Positions 9,649-18,232 of a stretch of DNA of 64,000 bases are shown here, piece by piece; positions within the stretch are counted from its first letter, which is position 1, and the number at the start of each line of letters is the position of its first letter. The translations under genes were made by a program, and so were the position numbers. The stretch spans positions 300,721 through 364,720 of the forward strand of contig NZ_JALXXL010000002.1 of assembly GCF_025152525.1 (NCBI RefSeq), given 5' to 3'. The notes under the pieces were generated by a model. That model made no database searches and had not been told where the DNA came from. It saw only the letters and a program-made list of their open reading frames with translations. The DNA comes from Corynebacterium sp. p3-SID1056. GTDB taxonomy: Bacteria > Actinomycetota > Actinomycetes > Mycobacteriales > Mycobacteriaceae.

Positions 9649-10134
9649 GTGAAAATTTCCCGCGCCTTACACACGCTCGCCTTGCTGGTGAGCGTGCTTT
9701 TCGTGCTCGCTTTCACCGTGGGCAAGGCCTACATTTCCGTCCCCGGGGTGTGGGACGCGGAGGTGCACCAGATCCGGCAGATCCGCCTCGACCCCCTCGT
9801 CTCCTTCGAGCACTACCGCGTGTGGTGGGGCCCCTGGTTCAATCTCGTCGGCAACCTCGCCCTCTTCTTCCCCGTGGGCTATCTCGCTTATCGACGCTCC
9901 GTCGCCGCCACCACCTGTTTCTGCCTCATCGCCAGCCTCTCTGTCGAAGCAGCGCAATACCTGCTCGCCGCCGGCTACAGCGATATGGACGACCTGGTCT
10001 TCAACACCGCGGGCGGGCTGCTTGGCGCGTACGCTGCGCGGCTGCACAAGTCGCCCACCACGGTGTGGCTGTGCATCGCGTGCGCCGTGGTGATCCTCGT
10101 GCCCTACGTCGCGCTGGGGAGCCCTGCACGGTAG
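9649..10134 (+). CDS. VanZ-like membrane protein
   Basis: This 161-aa protein has four hydrophobic segments and VanZ-family features: NLVGNLALFFPVGYLAY near residues 64-80, a conserved Glu in LSVEAAQYLL, and DMDDLVFNTAGGLLGA. VanZ proteins are small membrane proteins, one of which gives low-level teicoplanin resistance in enterococci. Most members have no assigned role, and nothing here links it to glycopeptides. The start is GTG 9649, 7 nt after TACTGT (9636-9641). The next gene has its own TAGGCT box. Confidence 0.8.
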   Translation: MKISRALHTLALLVSVLFVLAFTVGKAYISVPGVWDAEVHQIRQIRLDPLVSFEHYRVWWGPWFNLVGNLALFFPVGYLAYRRSVAATTCFCLIASLSVEAAQYLLAAGYSDMDDLVFNTAGGLLGAYAARLHKSPTTVWLCIACAVVILVPYVALGSPAR

Positions 10135-10148
10135 GTAGGCTGGGCGGC

Positions 10149-10535
10149 ATGAGTCAACCAGCAACCCCGCCGAAGCCTTCGCGCGGCTGGTTCACGCGCG
10201 TGGTGTTCCCAGACGGCGCGGAGCCGGACCCGCGCTTTACCCTGGCCAACGAGCGCACCTTCCTCGCCTGGACGCGCACGGCGCTCGCGTTCCTTGCCGG
10301 CGGGATCGCGATCGAGGCCTTCGACCTGCCCGGCATCGAGCCGGCCACCCGCACCTTGATCGCGGCGCTGATCGTGGTGCTGGCCATGGCGATCTCGCTG
10401 GGGGCGGCCGTTCGCTGGGTACGCCTCGAGCGCGCCCTGCGCCACGGGCGGCCGCTGCCGGCCCCGGCGATCGTGCCGGTGCTGGGCGTAGGCATCTTCA
10501 TCGCCGCAGTGGTCGTACTGGTGAGTGTGAGTTGA
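10149..10535 (+). CDS. DUF202 / YidH-like membrane protein
   Basis: This 128-aa protein has a cytoplasmic N-terminus followed by the DUF202 signature (DPRFTLANERTFLAWTRTALAFLAGG, shown here in two parts: residues 28-41 and 42-53) and three membrane segments. DUF202 proteins are found in bacteria and in yeast Vtc complexes; their bacterial role is unclear. The start ATG 10149 is 7 nt after TAGGCT (10136-10141). The stop overlaps the start of the next DUF202 gene by 4 bp, so the two are translationally coupled and probably form a complex. Confidence 0.85.
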   Translation: MSQPATPPKPSRGWFTRVVFPDGAEPDPRFTLANERTFLAWTRTALAFLAGGIAIEAFDLPGIEPATRTLIAALIVVLAMAISLGAAVRWVRLERALRHGRPLPAPAIVPVLGVGIFIAAVVVLVSVS

Positions 10536-10858
10536 CACGCCACATCCCGGTCGCGGATCCGGGCCTGCAGCCGGAGCGCACCGCGCTGTCTTGGGGGCGC
10601 ACCGCGCTCGCGATGCTGGTGTGTTCCTCGGTGCTGCTGCGCTGGTCGAGCGCGTACCCCGGTGTCATCTTCACCGTGATTGTCCTGCTGGCGCTGGTGG
10701 CCGCGGTGATCATCGCGCTGAACAGGCGCGTCTACCGGCACGACGCGCTCCACTTGGCCAACGAGCACTCCGCGCCGAACGTGGCCGCGGTGTTCGCGAT
10801 GACGCTGGCGATGTGCGTCCTCGGCGGGCTCGCCCTCTACGTGGTCATCGTGGCCTAG
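10532..10858 (+). CDS. Second DUF202 membrane protein
   Basis: This 108-aa protein has three membrane segments and a DUF202-type start (DPGLQPERTALSWGRTALAM), matching the LANERTFLAWTRTALAF motif of its upstream partner. The TTG start at 10532 overlaps the previous stop (TTGA). The two-gene DUF202 layout, long copy then short copy, is common in actinobacteria. It converges on the following minus-strand gene and overlaps it by 14 bp. Confidence 0.8.
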   Translation: MTRHIPVADPGLQPERTALSWGRTALAMLVCSSVLLRWSSAYPGVIFTVIVLLALVAAVIIALNRRVYRHDALHLANEHSAPNVAAVFAMTLAMCVLGGLALYVVIVA

Positions 10859-12092
10859 CGGTAAGCACCGCGGTCAGCTCGTCCGAGATCACGCTGATGT
10901 CGCCCATCTCGTAGAGCCCGCCCAGCACGAAGAGCGTGTCGATGGGGCCGTCTACGACCGGCGAGGTGGCGTGCATCAGGTCCCCGGTGAGAAACTCCAC
11001 CAGCAAGTCCCAGATCCAGGCCTCGAAGAAGTCCTCGCAGGCGTCGAAGATCTCGGCCTCGCGGCCCTGAATCGACGGGTTGGCCAGGAAGGCCTCGCCG
11101 GCTGGGGTGCGTACGAGGTACTCGCCATCCCGAGCCACAAGACCGAGCTTTTCCAGCAGTACGCGCCCGAGCGCAATGGGCTCCCAGGTGTCCTCGCGGG
11201 GCTTGTGGGGGAAGGGCGGCAGCCCGAGCTCGTCGACAAGCGAGCGCACGACGTTGAGTTTCAGCCTGCCCCGCTGCGTCAGCGGGGCGCGCGGGCCGAG
11301 CGTTGCCAAGAAGCGGGCGAGCACCGGGGAAAAGCCCTTCGGTGCCTCCATGTCGGCTGCGCTCGCACCCCGCATCGGCAGCACGGTGTCCTCGAAGAAC
11401 TCGTTGAACGCCGCGATCAGCGTGGGGTTGTTCTCCGGGGCCGGGTCAGTGTCCAGGACCTCTTTGAGGTCGGGGCGGTGGGTAAGGAAGGCGTCGAAAA
11501 GCGGGCTGAGATCCTGCTCCGGGACCTCGATCTCCTCGCCCACGAACCCCATGCGCGTGGCCACCGCGACCTGGTCGACCACGCTGAGCCGGTCGAGCAT
11601 CCGATCCGGGGTCATCACCGGCAGGCAGCCGAGCAGCAGCGGGGTGAGCTCCATGTTCGGCGGCAGGCCGGCGGCCAGGTTGCGGGCCTCCTCGTGCAGG
11701 CGCGTCATCATCTCCGGCCCGTTGGCAGTCTCCACCACGTCCGGGCCCTGGGCGTGCACGAGCAGCGGGGTGGGACCCTCCAGCGAGGACTGCCCGATGC
11801 GGCGGACGGTCACGTTCCAATTCGCCGCCGGGTCGTAGACGTAGAGCAGCGGCGGCATCTCGCCCACCGTGAGCGAGGCCATCGAGCGCTCGCCCGGGCC
11901 CGGGTTTTCCGCGAACACCTCCCGCTTCGCCTCGTCTTGGTGGATAAACAGGTGTCCGGCCGCGCCCGAGAACCCGAGGGATGCGTCGATGATCTGGGCC
12001 AGGCGGCTCAGATCCAGGTGGGATTCCACATTCACGCACCGACTGATCTCGGGTCGGGCCCCCTCCACGGTGAACAGCATTGTGACGATCAT
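10845..12092 (-). CDS. Plasmid pRiA4b ORF-3-like protein
   Basis: This 415-aa protein's first ~95 residues match the pRiA4b ORF-3 fold. The pattern includes VEGARPEISRCVNVESHLDLSRL, read as a β strand followed by 'LAQIIDASLGFSGAAGHLF', then PPLLYVYDPAANWNVTVRRI. The remaining ~300 residues are mostly helical and have no motif I recognise. The family is widespread and without known activity. The start is ATG 12092, because TAGGCT lies exactly 7 nt upstream on this strand (12105-12100). A GTG two codons further upstream is the alternative. The gene lies between two convergent or co-directed transport genes that give no functional clue. Confidence 0.6.
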   Translation of the reverse strand: MIVTMLFTVEGARPEISRCVNVESHLDLSRLAQIIDASLGFSGAAGHLFIHQDEAKREVFAENPGPGERSMASLTVGEMPPLLYVYDPAANWNVTVRRIGQSSLEGPTPLLVHAQGPDVVETANGPEMMTRLHEEARNLAAGLPPNMELTPLLLGCLPVMTPDRMLDRLSVVDQVAVATRMGFVGEEIEVPEQDLSPLFDAFLTHRPDLKEVLDTDPAPENNPTLIAAFNEFFEDTVLPMRGASAADMEAPKGFSPVLARFLATLGPRAPLTQRGRLKLNVVRSLVDELGLPPFPHKPREDTWEPIALGRVLLEKLGLVARDGEYLVRTPAGEAFLANPSIQGREAEIFDACEDFFEAWIWDLLVEFLTGDLMHATSPVVDGPIDTLFVLGGLYEMGDISVISDELTAVLTARPR

Positions 12093-12122
12093 GGCCACCA
12101 GCCTACGTGCCGCAGCGCCCGC

Positions 12123-13058
12123 TCACCGGCGGAGCGCAACCCACCAGGAAAGGAAACGGGCGGCGCACAGGCTCCAGTGCAGGATCAACAGCGCGGGCAA
12201 CACCGCGGCGATTGTGCTGAGCCACTCCAAGTCCCACGCACTCGCCAGCGAGTAGCCGCCCACCCCGATCGCCCCGGTGGGGAAGGTGGACGCCCACCAG
12301 GCCGGTGAGTAGTCGACCCACTTGAGTACCGCCGGGTAGAAGTGCCACATGGCGAACAGCACCATGGGGATGGCCAGGACGAGCAGGGCGCTGCCCACCA
12401 CGATCTCCACCCGGGTACCAAAAAGCAGCGCGATCGCGGAGGTGGACTGGCCCACCACCCCCAGCGGGATCCACGTGGTCGCGGCGGCCGGTCCCGCGAT
12501 GTCCGCCTCGCCGCGAAAAGCCGCGAGGTAGACACGGAAAAACAGCGGGTAGGCGGCGATGACCGCGAGCACCATGAAAACGATGCCGAGCGCCCAATAG
12601 GTACGCACCCCGGTCAGCTCGGCGATCGAGCCCGCGGTATTCGACGCCATAATGGGCCCCACCAGCGGCAGGCCCCACGCAAAGTTCGGCGTGCCGCTGA
12701 AGCGTCGCAGCTGGTTGACGTATGCCACCAGGCTCAGCGGCGCGCCCACCCAAAACCCGGCGAGGATGCACCAGTGCGCGCCCGTGAGCTTGGTCCACGC
12801 GGTGCCCAGCGCCATGATGCCGATAAACCACATCGCCCACGGCGCCATGAGGTCCTGCTGGAAGCGCGGGGTGCGGTAGACGGCGAAGCCGACCAAGAGC
12901 AGCACGAAGATCGCCGCGCCTAACACTGCAAAGGGCCACGCCACACCTTCGAACCCGCTGGTGAGCATGAGCGTGGCCATCAGCGAGGTGCCCATGAGGC
13001 TGCCGCCCCAGGCGGGCCCCGGCGGCGGCAGGGTGTCGAAGGTGAGCCCGCGGCTCAT
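12123..13058 (-). CDS. TDT/SLAC1-family transporter (TehA-like)
   Basis: This 311-aa protein has about ten membrane segments and fits the tellurite-resistance/dicarboxylate transporter (TDT, SLAC1-like) family, which includes TehA, Mae1 and sulfite exporters. Supporting segments are the early GTSLMATLMLTSG, the WIPLGVVGQSTSAIALL stretch in the middle, and the WWASTFPTGAIGVGGYSLA block near the end, where this family has a conserved WW-x-x-TFP motif. The substrate is probably an anion and is not identified. Its ATG overlaps the stop of the upstream gene by one base (TGATG), so the two are coupled. Confidence 0.8.
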   Translation of the reverse strand: MSRGLTFDTLPPPGPAWGGSLMGTSLMATLMLTSGFEGVAWPFAVLGAAIFVLLLVGFAVYRTPRFQQDLMAPWAMWFIGIMALGTAWTKLTGAHWCILAGFWVGAPLSLVAYVNQLRRFSGTPNFAWGLPLVGPIMASNTAGSIAELTGVRTYWALGIVFMVLAVIAAYPLFFRVYLAAFRGEADIAGPAAATTWIPLGVVGQSTSAIALLFGTRVEIVVGSALLVLAIPMVLFAMWHFYPAVLKWVDYSPAWWASTFPTGAIGVGGYSLASAWDLEWLSTIAAVLPALLILHWSLCAARFLSWWVALRR

Positions 13059-13570
13059 CAGTCTGTCACGGGGCGGCCGCCCAAAATCACAGCTACTGCC
13101 TGCTGGTCAGCCGTGTTCTTCACCGCGTGGGTGGCGTGACCTGCACGCGTGCGCCCGAAGGAGCCGGCGGGCACGGCGACATTGTCAAAGTGCAAACCCT
13201 CGGTGCAGGCCACCATCGCGTACGCGAGCGTGTCCTCGCACGTAAAGGCGATCTCCGCGCCGGGCTCAACAATAAGGACGGCGGCGCTCACACCCTCCGG
13301 GGTATTCAAAGGCGACTGTCGCCCGAACAGCGAGCCGGCCAACACATACGCCTTCCCGCTCACCCGCGTCGTCACCGAGCGCAGCGTGAAAGGCTCTGGG
13401 GTAAACGACCCAGTGGCCGAAGGGCCGGCATAGTCCAGCTCCAGGCCGCCGAAGCGCACTGTCGAACCTGCGACCTCAGCAAGGCTCCCCGCCACAGTTA
13501 CGGCATCCGCGCGCGGAGGCAGCACGATGCCGCACCAGGCGCCCACTACGTTGCTCATCTCGGTGCTCAT
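13058..13570 (-). CDS. Hypothetical protein, possibly cupin-like
   Basis: This 170-aa protein is soluble and β-rich, with no hydrophobic helix. I do not recognise a family with certainty. Features such as GSFGRTRAGHATHAVKNTADQQAVAVIL near the end, and AYVLAGSLFGRQSP in the middle, suggest a cupin-type fold. It is cotranscribed with the TDT transporter and may serve it. The ATG at 13570 is preferred because TACCAT on this strand (13582-13577) lies 6 nt upstream. A start at 13594 would run into the promoter of the divergent gene. Confidence 0.5.
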   Translation of the reverse strand: MSTEMSNVVGAWCGIVLPPRADAVTVAGSLAEVAGSTVRFGGLELDYAGPSATGSFTPEPFTLRSVTTRVSGKAYVLAGSLFGRQSPLNTPEGVSAAVLIVEPGAEIAFTCEDTLAYAMVACTEGLHFDNVAVPAGSFGRTRAGHATHAVKNTADQQAVAVILGGRPVTD

Positions 13571-13575
13571 ACGGG

Positions 13576-13582
13576 TATGGTA
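13576..13582. promoter_or_regulatory. Overlapping divergent -10 boxes (bidirectional promoter)
   Basis: On the plus strand TATGGT (13576-13581) sits 7 nt before GTG 13589. On the minus strand TACCAT (13582-13577) sits 6 nt before ATG 13570. The two -10 boxes overlap on opposite strands within TATGGTA, so one short stretch probably fires in both directions and both mRNAs are leaderless. Confidence 0.7.
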
Positions 13583-13588
13583 CCTGCC

Positions 13589-14767
13589 GTGCAAAAACTT
13601 TCACCCGGGCTGTTGGTGGCCCTCGCGTTCTTCTCCTCGGTCGCCCCCTTCGGCATTGACATGTACCTGCCGGCCATGCCTACGATCACCGCGGAGCTGG
13701 GCACCACCCCAGCGATCGCGCAGCTGACCATCTCCGGGTTCATGCTGGGCATGGCGCTGGGCAACCTGGTCTTCGGCGCGATCTCGGACAGCACCGGCCG
13801 CAAAGCCCCGATCGTGGCGGCCTCGGCAGTCTTCCTCGCCGCCTCCGTCGCCTGTGCGCTCGCGCCGGGCATCTGGCCGTTGATCGTCGCCCGCTTCATC
13901 CAGGGCCTGGCCGCGGGCTGCCTGGAGGCAGTTTCGCGGGCGGTGGTGCCGGACGTCTCGCACGGAAAACAAGCAGCCCGCGCGTTTTCCGGCCTGATGG
14001 CGCTGACCGGCTTCGTCCCGGCGATCGCCCCGATCATCGGCGGCACCATGTTGCCCGTCGTCGGCTGGCGCGGCGTGTTCTGGCTGCTCGTCGCCTTAAA
14101 CGTCGTCCAGGCCGTCCTCGCCTTCCGCATGCCGGAGACCCTGCCGGAAGACAAGCGCTCGGCCGGCGCGCTGCGCTCGCTGTTTCCGCGCATGTGGCAG
14201 TGCCTGCGCCGCCCCGCGTTCGTCGGCTACATGCTCGCCGGCAGCCTGGGCTTCGGCGCGCTGTTCGCCTACATCGCGGCCTCGCCGCTGGTCCTGCAGT
14301 CGCAGCTGGGCCTGGGCAGCACGGCCTACGGCCTGATCTTCGGCGGCATGGCCCTGCTCATCCCGGTCTCCAACACGCTGAATATGCGCGCCCTGCGCGC
14401 CAAGCACCCGCGCTCGTTGCTTGTCGGGGCCCTGCTTATCGACGCCTGCGTCGCCCTCATCCTCCTCACCTTCGCACTGACCACGCCCACCCTGTGGGCG
14501 CTGCCCTTCTTCGCCGTCTTGTCGCTGATGGGCGGGTTCATCATGGCGAACGCCTCGGCGCTGGCCGTGGAGGAAGTCCGCGACATCGGCACCGGCGCGG
14601 GCTCGGGCGCGTTGGGCTTCTGCCAGTTCATCATCGCCGCGGCGATGCCCCCGCTCGTCGCCCTGGGCACCAACCACATGCTCGCCATGGCGCTGGGCAC
14701 GCTCGGCTGCGCGGTGCTCGCCGCGGCGGCCGTGCTCGGTTTGACCACCAAGCGCGAACTCAAATAA
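13589..14767 (+). CDS. Bcr/CflA-type MFS drug efflux transporter
   Basis: This 392-aa protein has 12 predicted membrane segments. It opens with the Bcr/CflA signature: SVAPFGIDMYLPAMPTI, GNLVFGAISDSTGRK (the MFS motif A loop) and ARFIQGLAAGC. It would export drugs or metabolites by proton antiport. GTG 13589 is chosen because it is exactly 7 nt after TATGGT. An ATG four codons upstream overlaps that -10 box. Its end overlaps the convergent response-regulator gene by 8 bp. No local regulator gene points to an inducer. Confidence 0.85.
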   Translation: MQKLSPGLLVALAFFSSVAPFGIDMYLPAMPTITAELGTTPAIAQLTISGFMLGMALGNLVFGAISDSTGRKAPIVAASAVFLAASVACALAPGIWPLIVARFIQGLAAGCLEAVSRAVVPDVSHGKQAARAFSGLMALTGFVPAIAPIIGGTMLPVVGWRGVFWLLVALNVVQAVLAFRMPETLPEDKRSAGALRSLFPRMWQCLRRPAFVGYMLAGSLGFGALFAYIAASPLVLQSQLGLGSTAYGLIFGGMALLIPVSNTLNMRALRAKHPRSLLVGALLIDACVALILLTFALTTPTLWALPFFAVLSLMGGFIMANASALAVEEVRDIGTGAGSGALGFCQFIIAAAMPPLVALGTNHMLAMALGTLGCAVLAAAAVLGLTTKRELK

Positions 14768-15359
14768 TGCGGCGCTCCCGCGCCTTGTCCACCGCCGCGG
14801 TCCGGTTGTCCACGCCCAACTTGGAGTAGATGTGGATCAGGTGCGTTTTCACCGTCGCCTCCGAGATGAACAGGCTGGCCGCCAGCTGCTTATTCGACGC
14901 GCCGGTCTGCAGCGCCTTGAGGATCTCGATCTCGCGTATCGAGAGCGCCTCCTCCGGCCGCATCACCCGCTCCGCGAGCACGCCCGCAACCTGGGCGGAC
15001 AGCACGCGCTCGCGGTTCGCGGCCTTGACCACCGCGTCGTGGAGCTCCTCCTCGGGGGCGTCTTTGAGCAGGTAGCCCAGCGCGCCCGCCTCCACCGCGG
15101 CCACCACGTCGGCCTGCGTGTCGTAGGTGGTGAGGATGAGCACGGGCGGTCCGCCCGCGGCGACCGCGCGGCGGGTCACCTCGATGCCGTCCACGTTGGG
15201 CATCTGGATGTCGGTGACGATGACGTCGACGCCCTCGGGGACCTCTGCGGCGCCGTCGGTGCCTTCCGCGACGACCTCGATGTCCCCAAAGGAGTTGAGG
15301 ACTGCGCGGAGTCCGGCGCGGACGACCGGGTGGTCGTCGATAAGCATGACCCGAATCAT
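14760..15359 (-). CDS. chrA: Response regulator ChrA (NarL/LuxR type)
   Basis: This 199-aa response regulator has an N-terminal receiver domain (acidic pair D8/D9, probable phospho-acceptor D50 in VTDIQMP). It ends in a LuxR-type helix-turn-helix (about residues 135-195, LSIREIEILKALQTGASNKQ and SEATVKTHL). It overlaps the kinase gene by 4 bp. The pair lies divergent from an HrtB-HrtA-type exporter, the arrangement of ChrSA-HrtBA in C. glutamicum and C. diphtheriae, where ChrA activates hrtBA in response to heme. The assignment rests mainly on this arrangement. HrrA is the paralogue that could be confused with it. Confidence 0.8.
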   Translation of the reverse strand: MIRVMLIDDHPVVRAGLRAVLNSFGDIEVVAEGTDGAAEVPEGVDVIVTDIQMPNVDGIEVTRRAVAAGGPPVLILTTYDTQADVVAAVEAGALGYLLKDAPEEELHDAVVKAANRERVLSAQVAGVLAERVMRPEEALSIREIEILKALQTGASNKQLAASLFISEATVKTHLIHIYSKLGVDNRTAAVDKARERRII

Positions 15360-16465
15360 TCTGCCTCCTTCAGCTGGGCGGGAATGGTGGCCGCGAGCAC
15401 GTTGCCCTCGACCGAAAGCTCACCGCCGGCCTCCTCGACGCGGGCGCGCAGGCCCTTCAGACCGAAGCCCTCCTTCCCGGACATGCCGCGGCCGTTATCA
15501 AAGACGTCGACGGTGATCGTGTCTCCCAGCCTATCCACCGTGACCACCGCCTTGGAGGCCTCCGCGTGGCGCACCACGTTGCTCAGGCCCTCCCGGACCA
15601 CCCGCTCGGCCACTTCCGCGGCCGGTCCCACCACGTCGACGACGTTGACGCGCACCTCGAGCGGCTCGCCGAGCGCGCGTTGCCGGTCCTCCGCCGCCCG
15701 CGCCAGCTCGCGGACCTGCTCCGGCAGGGTGCGCCGCGGCGGCTGGCCGGCACCGCCTTCGGCATTGACGGCGACGAATCGGCGGGCCTCCGCTAAGTTC
15801 TCCGCCGCGACGTTGCGGATGGTGGTGAGCGTTTCGCGGGCTGCGTCTGCGGTGTCGTGGTCAAGCTGCTTGTCCAAGGCGCGGCCGAGCAGCACGATGG
15901 AGCTTAGGCCCTGCGCCATCGTGTCGTGGACTTCGCGGGAGAGGCGGGCGCGCTCCTCTGCCGCGCCGCGGGAGCGCTCCGCCACCTCGAGCCTTAAGGC
16001 AAGCTGCTTGTAGTGCTCGGCCTCCCCGCGCAGCATGGTGTAGGAGTGCACGATGATCACTCCCAGCACCGTGCCGATGACCGGGCCGATCGCCCCGCTC
16101 ACGCCCGATTCGGGCACCGTCACTGCCAGGGTCGTCGCGAGCAGTGCTGCGGAAAGCGCCAGTCCCGCAAGCGTGGGGAGCAGGAAGACGCCGAGCATGA
16201 CCAGCGGGAACTCCAGCCACACGTAGGCCTCGGAGCGGTAGGTGAGCCAGCCCCACAGCGCGACGATGACGGCGAGCCACGCCCACTGCGTGCGCTGACG
16301 AAACTCCACGCCGCGGTTATAGGGCGCGGTGCCGGCCAGATACCAGGCGCCGAAGAGGACGGCGAGCGGGTCGAAGTCGGCGAGAAGCCCCACGAGCAGC
16401 AGGACCGCCACCAAGAGGTGGAGGCCGACGCTGAGTACGGCAAGCATACGGTTCGTGTATTGCAC
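15356..16465 (-). CDS. chrS: Sensor histidine kinase ChrS
   Basis: This 369-aa kinase has an N-terminal membrane domain of about six segments with few extracytoplasmic residues, as in the heme sensors ChrS and HrrS. A HisKA_3 dimerisation helix follows, with the phospho-acceptor in LSREVHDTMAQGLSS near residue 180, and then a HATPase_c domain ending in FDNGRGMSGKEGFGLKGL. GTG 16465 is chosen because TAGGCT lies exactly 7 nt upstream on this strand (16478-16473). ATG 16447 is the alternative. In the family, heme in the membrane modulates autophosphorylation; that role here is inferred from the neighbouring exporter. Confidence 0.8.
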   Translation of the reverse strand: MQYTNRMLAVLSVGLHLLVAVLLLVGLLADFDPLAVLFGAWYLAGTAPYNRGVEFRQRTQWAWLAVIVALWGWLTYRSEAYVWLEFPLVMLGVFLLPTLAGLALSAALLATTLAVTVPESGVSGAIGPVIGTVLGVIIVHSYTMLRGEAEHYKQLALRLEVAERSRGAAEERARLSREVHDTMAQGLSSIVLLGRALDKQLDHDTADAARETLTTIRNVAAENLAEARRFVAVNAEGGAGQPPRRTLPEQVRELARAAEDRQRALGEPLEVRVNVVDVVGPAAEVAERVVREGLSNVVRHAEASKAVVTVDRLGDTITVDVFDNGRGMSGKEGFGLKGLRARVEEAGGELSVEGNVLAATIPAQLKEAE

Positions 16466-16591
16466 GCCCTTCAGCCTAACGACCAATGCGCACTTCCCCA
16501 CCCGGTCGGAGAGGAATCAACCAAACGGTTGAGCACAAGTTCCACCACGTGCTCGATGTATATAGGTGCAGGCCAGACCCATAATTGAGCC
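16466..16591. promoter_or_regulatory. chrS-hrtB divergent promoter region with inverted repeats
   Basis: This region separates chrS from hrtB. It holds TCAACC-AAAC-GGTTGA (16517-16532) and, directly adjacent, GAGCAC-N12-GTGCTC (16531-16554). Both lie upstream of hrtB, in the place expected for an activator such as ChrA. CATAAT ends 6 nt before the hrtB ATG and could be a leaderless -10. The chrS -10 is TAGGCT on the minus strand. Confidence 0.55.
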
Positions 16592-17572
16592 ATGTTCGTT
16601 GGATTGAGAGAAATTGGAAGCGCCAAGGGCCGCTTCGGCATGATCATTGGCGTCGTGGGGCTGATCACGCTCCTCGTCGTCGTGCTCACGGGCCTGACAG
16701 CAGGCCTTGGCAAGCAAAATACGTCGGCGCTCGAGGCGCTCGAGCCCGAATCCGTGGTATTCGCGGATATGGACGAGCCCTCCTACACCACCTCGCGCAT
16801 CGACAGCGCTGATGTGCAGTCTGGCGACGTGCCGCTGGGCACCGGCCAGACGCTGCTCACCCGCGCCGACGGCACCGAAGAGTCCGTTGCCGTCCTGGGC
16901 CTGCCGGAGGGCACCACGCTGCCCAGCGGGGACGTCCTCGGCGACGCCGTGGTCGCCTCCGCCTCGCTCGGCCTGGCCGAGGGCGAAAAGCTCACCGTCG
17001 GCGGCGCGCCGATGACGGTGGGTGGCACCGTGGAGGACCTGGAGTACTCGCACTCGCCGGTGCTGTGGGTGCCGACCGCCGACTGGCAGGCGGCCATGCA
17101 CACCGACGCGCAGGGTACCGTCCTTTTGGCCAGCGACGGCCGCGGCATGAAGCTTGAAGATTCGTACAGCGCCCTGCCTGCGTACGGCTCTGAGCAGGGC
17201 TCGCTGCTGATGATTCAGGGTTTCCTCTACATCATCGCCGCACTGGTCATCGTCGCCTTCCTCACCGTGTGGACGATGCAGCGCACGCGCGACCTGGCCA
17301 TCCTGAAGGCCATCGGCGCGCCGAACGGCTACCTGCGCAAGGACGCGCTGGGCCAGTCCGCAATTGTGCTGGGCATCGGCGTGATCCTCGGCGCTGCGGT
17401 CGCCGTGGGCCTGGGCGGCCTCCTCGGCTCCACGGTGCCTTTCGCCCTGACGACGGCGACCACCTTCGGCCCGCCGCTGCTCATTTGGCTCCTCGGCCTG
17501 GCCGGCGCCCTCTTTGCCACCCGCTCCATCACCAAGGTTGAACCCCAACTCGCACTCGGAGGTATCGCGTAA
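16592..17572 (+). CDS. hrtB: ABC heme exporter permease HrtB
   Basis: This 326-aa FtsX/MacB-type permease has one N-terminal membrane helix (about residues 17-40) and a ~170-residue extracytoplasmic domain. Three C-terminal helices follow, separated by the QRTRDLAILKAIGAPNGYLRK coupling loop (split as QRTRDLAILKAIG and APNGYLRK). HrtB partners with HrtA to remove excess heme from the membrane. It lies divergent from chrSA and directly abuts hrtA (ATG right after its TAA). Length and topology match corynebacterial HrtB. A different lipophilic substrate is possible, as the permease itself carries no heme signature. Confidence 0.82.
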   Translation: MFVGLREIGSAKGRFGMIIGVVGLITLLVVVLTGLTAGLGKQNTSALEALEPESVVFADMDEPSYTTSRIDSADVQSGDVPLGTGQTLLTRADGTEESVAVLGLPEGTTLPSGDVLGDAVVASASLGLAEGEKLTVGGAPMTVGGTVEDLEYSHSPVLWVPTADWQAAMHTDAQGTVLLASDGRGMKLEDSYSALPAYGSEQGSLLMIQGFLYIIAALVIVAFLTVWTMQRTRDLAILKAIGAPNGYLRKDALGQSAIVLGIGVILGAAVAVGLGGLLGSTVPFALTTATTFGPPLLIWLLGLAGALFATRSITKVEPQLALGGIA

Positions 17573-18232
17573 ATGTTGCACATGGAAAACGTCACCGTCA
17601 CGTTCCAGGACGGCGAGGAGCGCCTCACCGCGCTCGACAACGTCTCTTTCGAAGCCACCCCCGGCCACCTCACCTTCATTGTCGGTGAGTCCGGCTCGGG
17701 CAAGTCCACCCTGCTCTCGGCCGCCGCCGGCCTGCTCACCCCGGATTCGGGCTCCGTGCTTATCGACGGTGCACCGGTCGACACCCGCGTCCGCCTCGAA
17801 AAAATCGGCATGATTTTCCAGCAGGCTAACCTCATCGGCGCGCTGAATGTACGCGATCAGCTGCTGGTCACCGACCACATCCGCGGAATCACACCGCGCC
17901 ACGACCGCGCCGACGAGCTGCTCGCCACCGTGGGGCTCGAGGGCCTCGGCGACCGCAAGATGCAGCAGCTTTCGGGCGGCCAGCGCCAGCGCGTCGGTAT
18001 TGCTCGCGCGCTGATGGGCGAGCCCTCACTGATCTTGGCGGACGAGCCGACCGCCGCGCTGGACTCGGATCGCTCCCACGAGATCGTCGCGCTGCTGCGC
18101 AGGCTCGTGCAGGAACGCGACATCGCATGCGGCTTTGTCACGCACGAAGCCGAGCTGATCTCCTCCGCCGACGAGGTTGTCCGCGTCGCGGACGGCAAGG
18201 TTAGCGAAGCCGCGGCCGCGAGAGCAGCGTAA
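17573..18232 (+). CDS. hrtA: ABC heme exporter ATPase HrtA
   Basis: This 219-aa ATPase has Walker A GESGSGKST (about residue 38), the signature LSGGQRQRVGIARAL (about 128) and Walker B LILADEPTAALD (about 151), with the switch His in VTHEAEL. It belongs to the MacB/LolD-like subgroup that drives FtsX-type permeases, and should energise HrtB. It starts immediately after the hrtB stop codon. The 3' end overlaps the convergent MFS gene by 32 bp. Confidence 0.85.
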   Translation: MLHMENVTVTFQDGEERLTALDNVSFEATPGHLTFIVGESGSGKSTLLSAAAGLLTPDSGSVLIDGAPVDTRVRLEKIGMIFQQANLIGALNVRDQLLVTDHIRGITPRHDRADELLATVGLEGLGDRKMQQLSGGQRQRVGIARALMGEPSLILADEPTAALDSDRSHEIVALLRRLVQERDIACGFVTHEAELISSADEVVRVADGKVSEAAAARAA

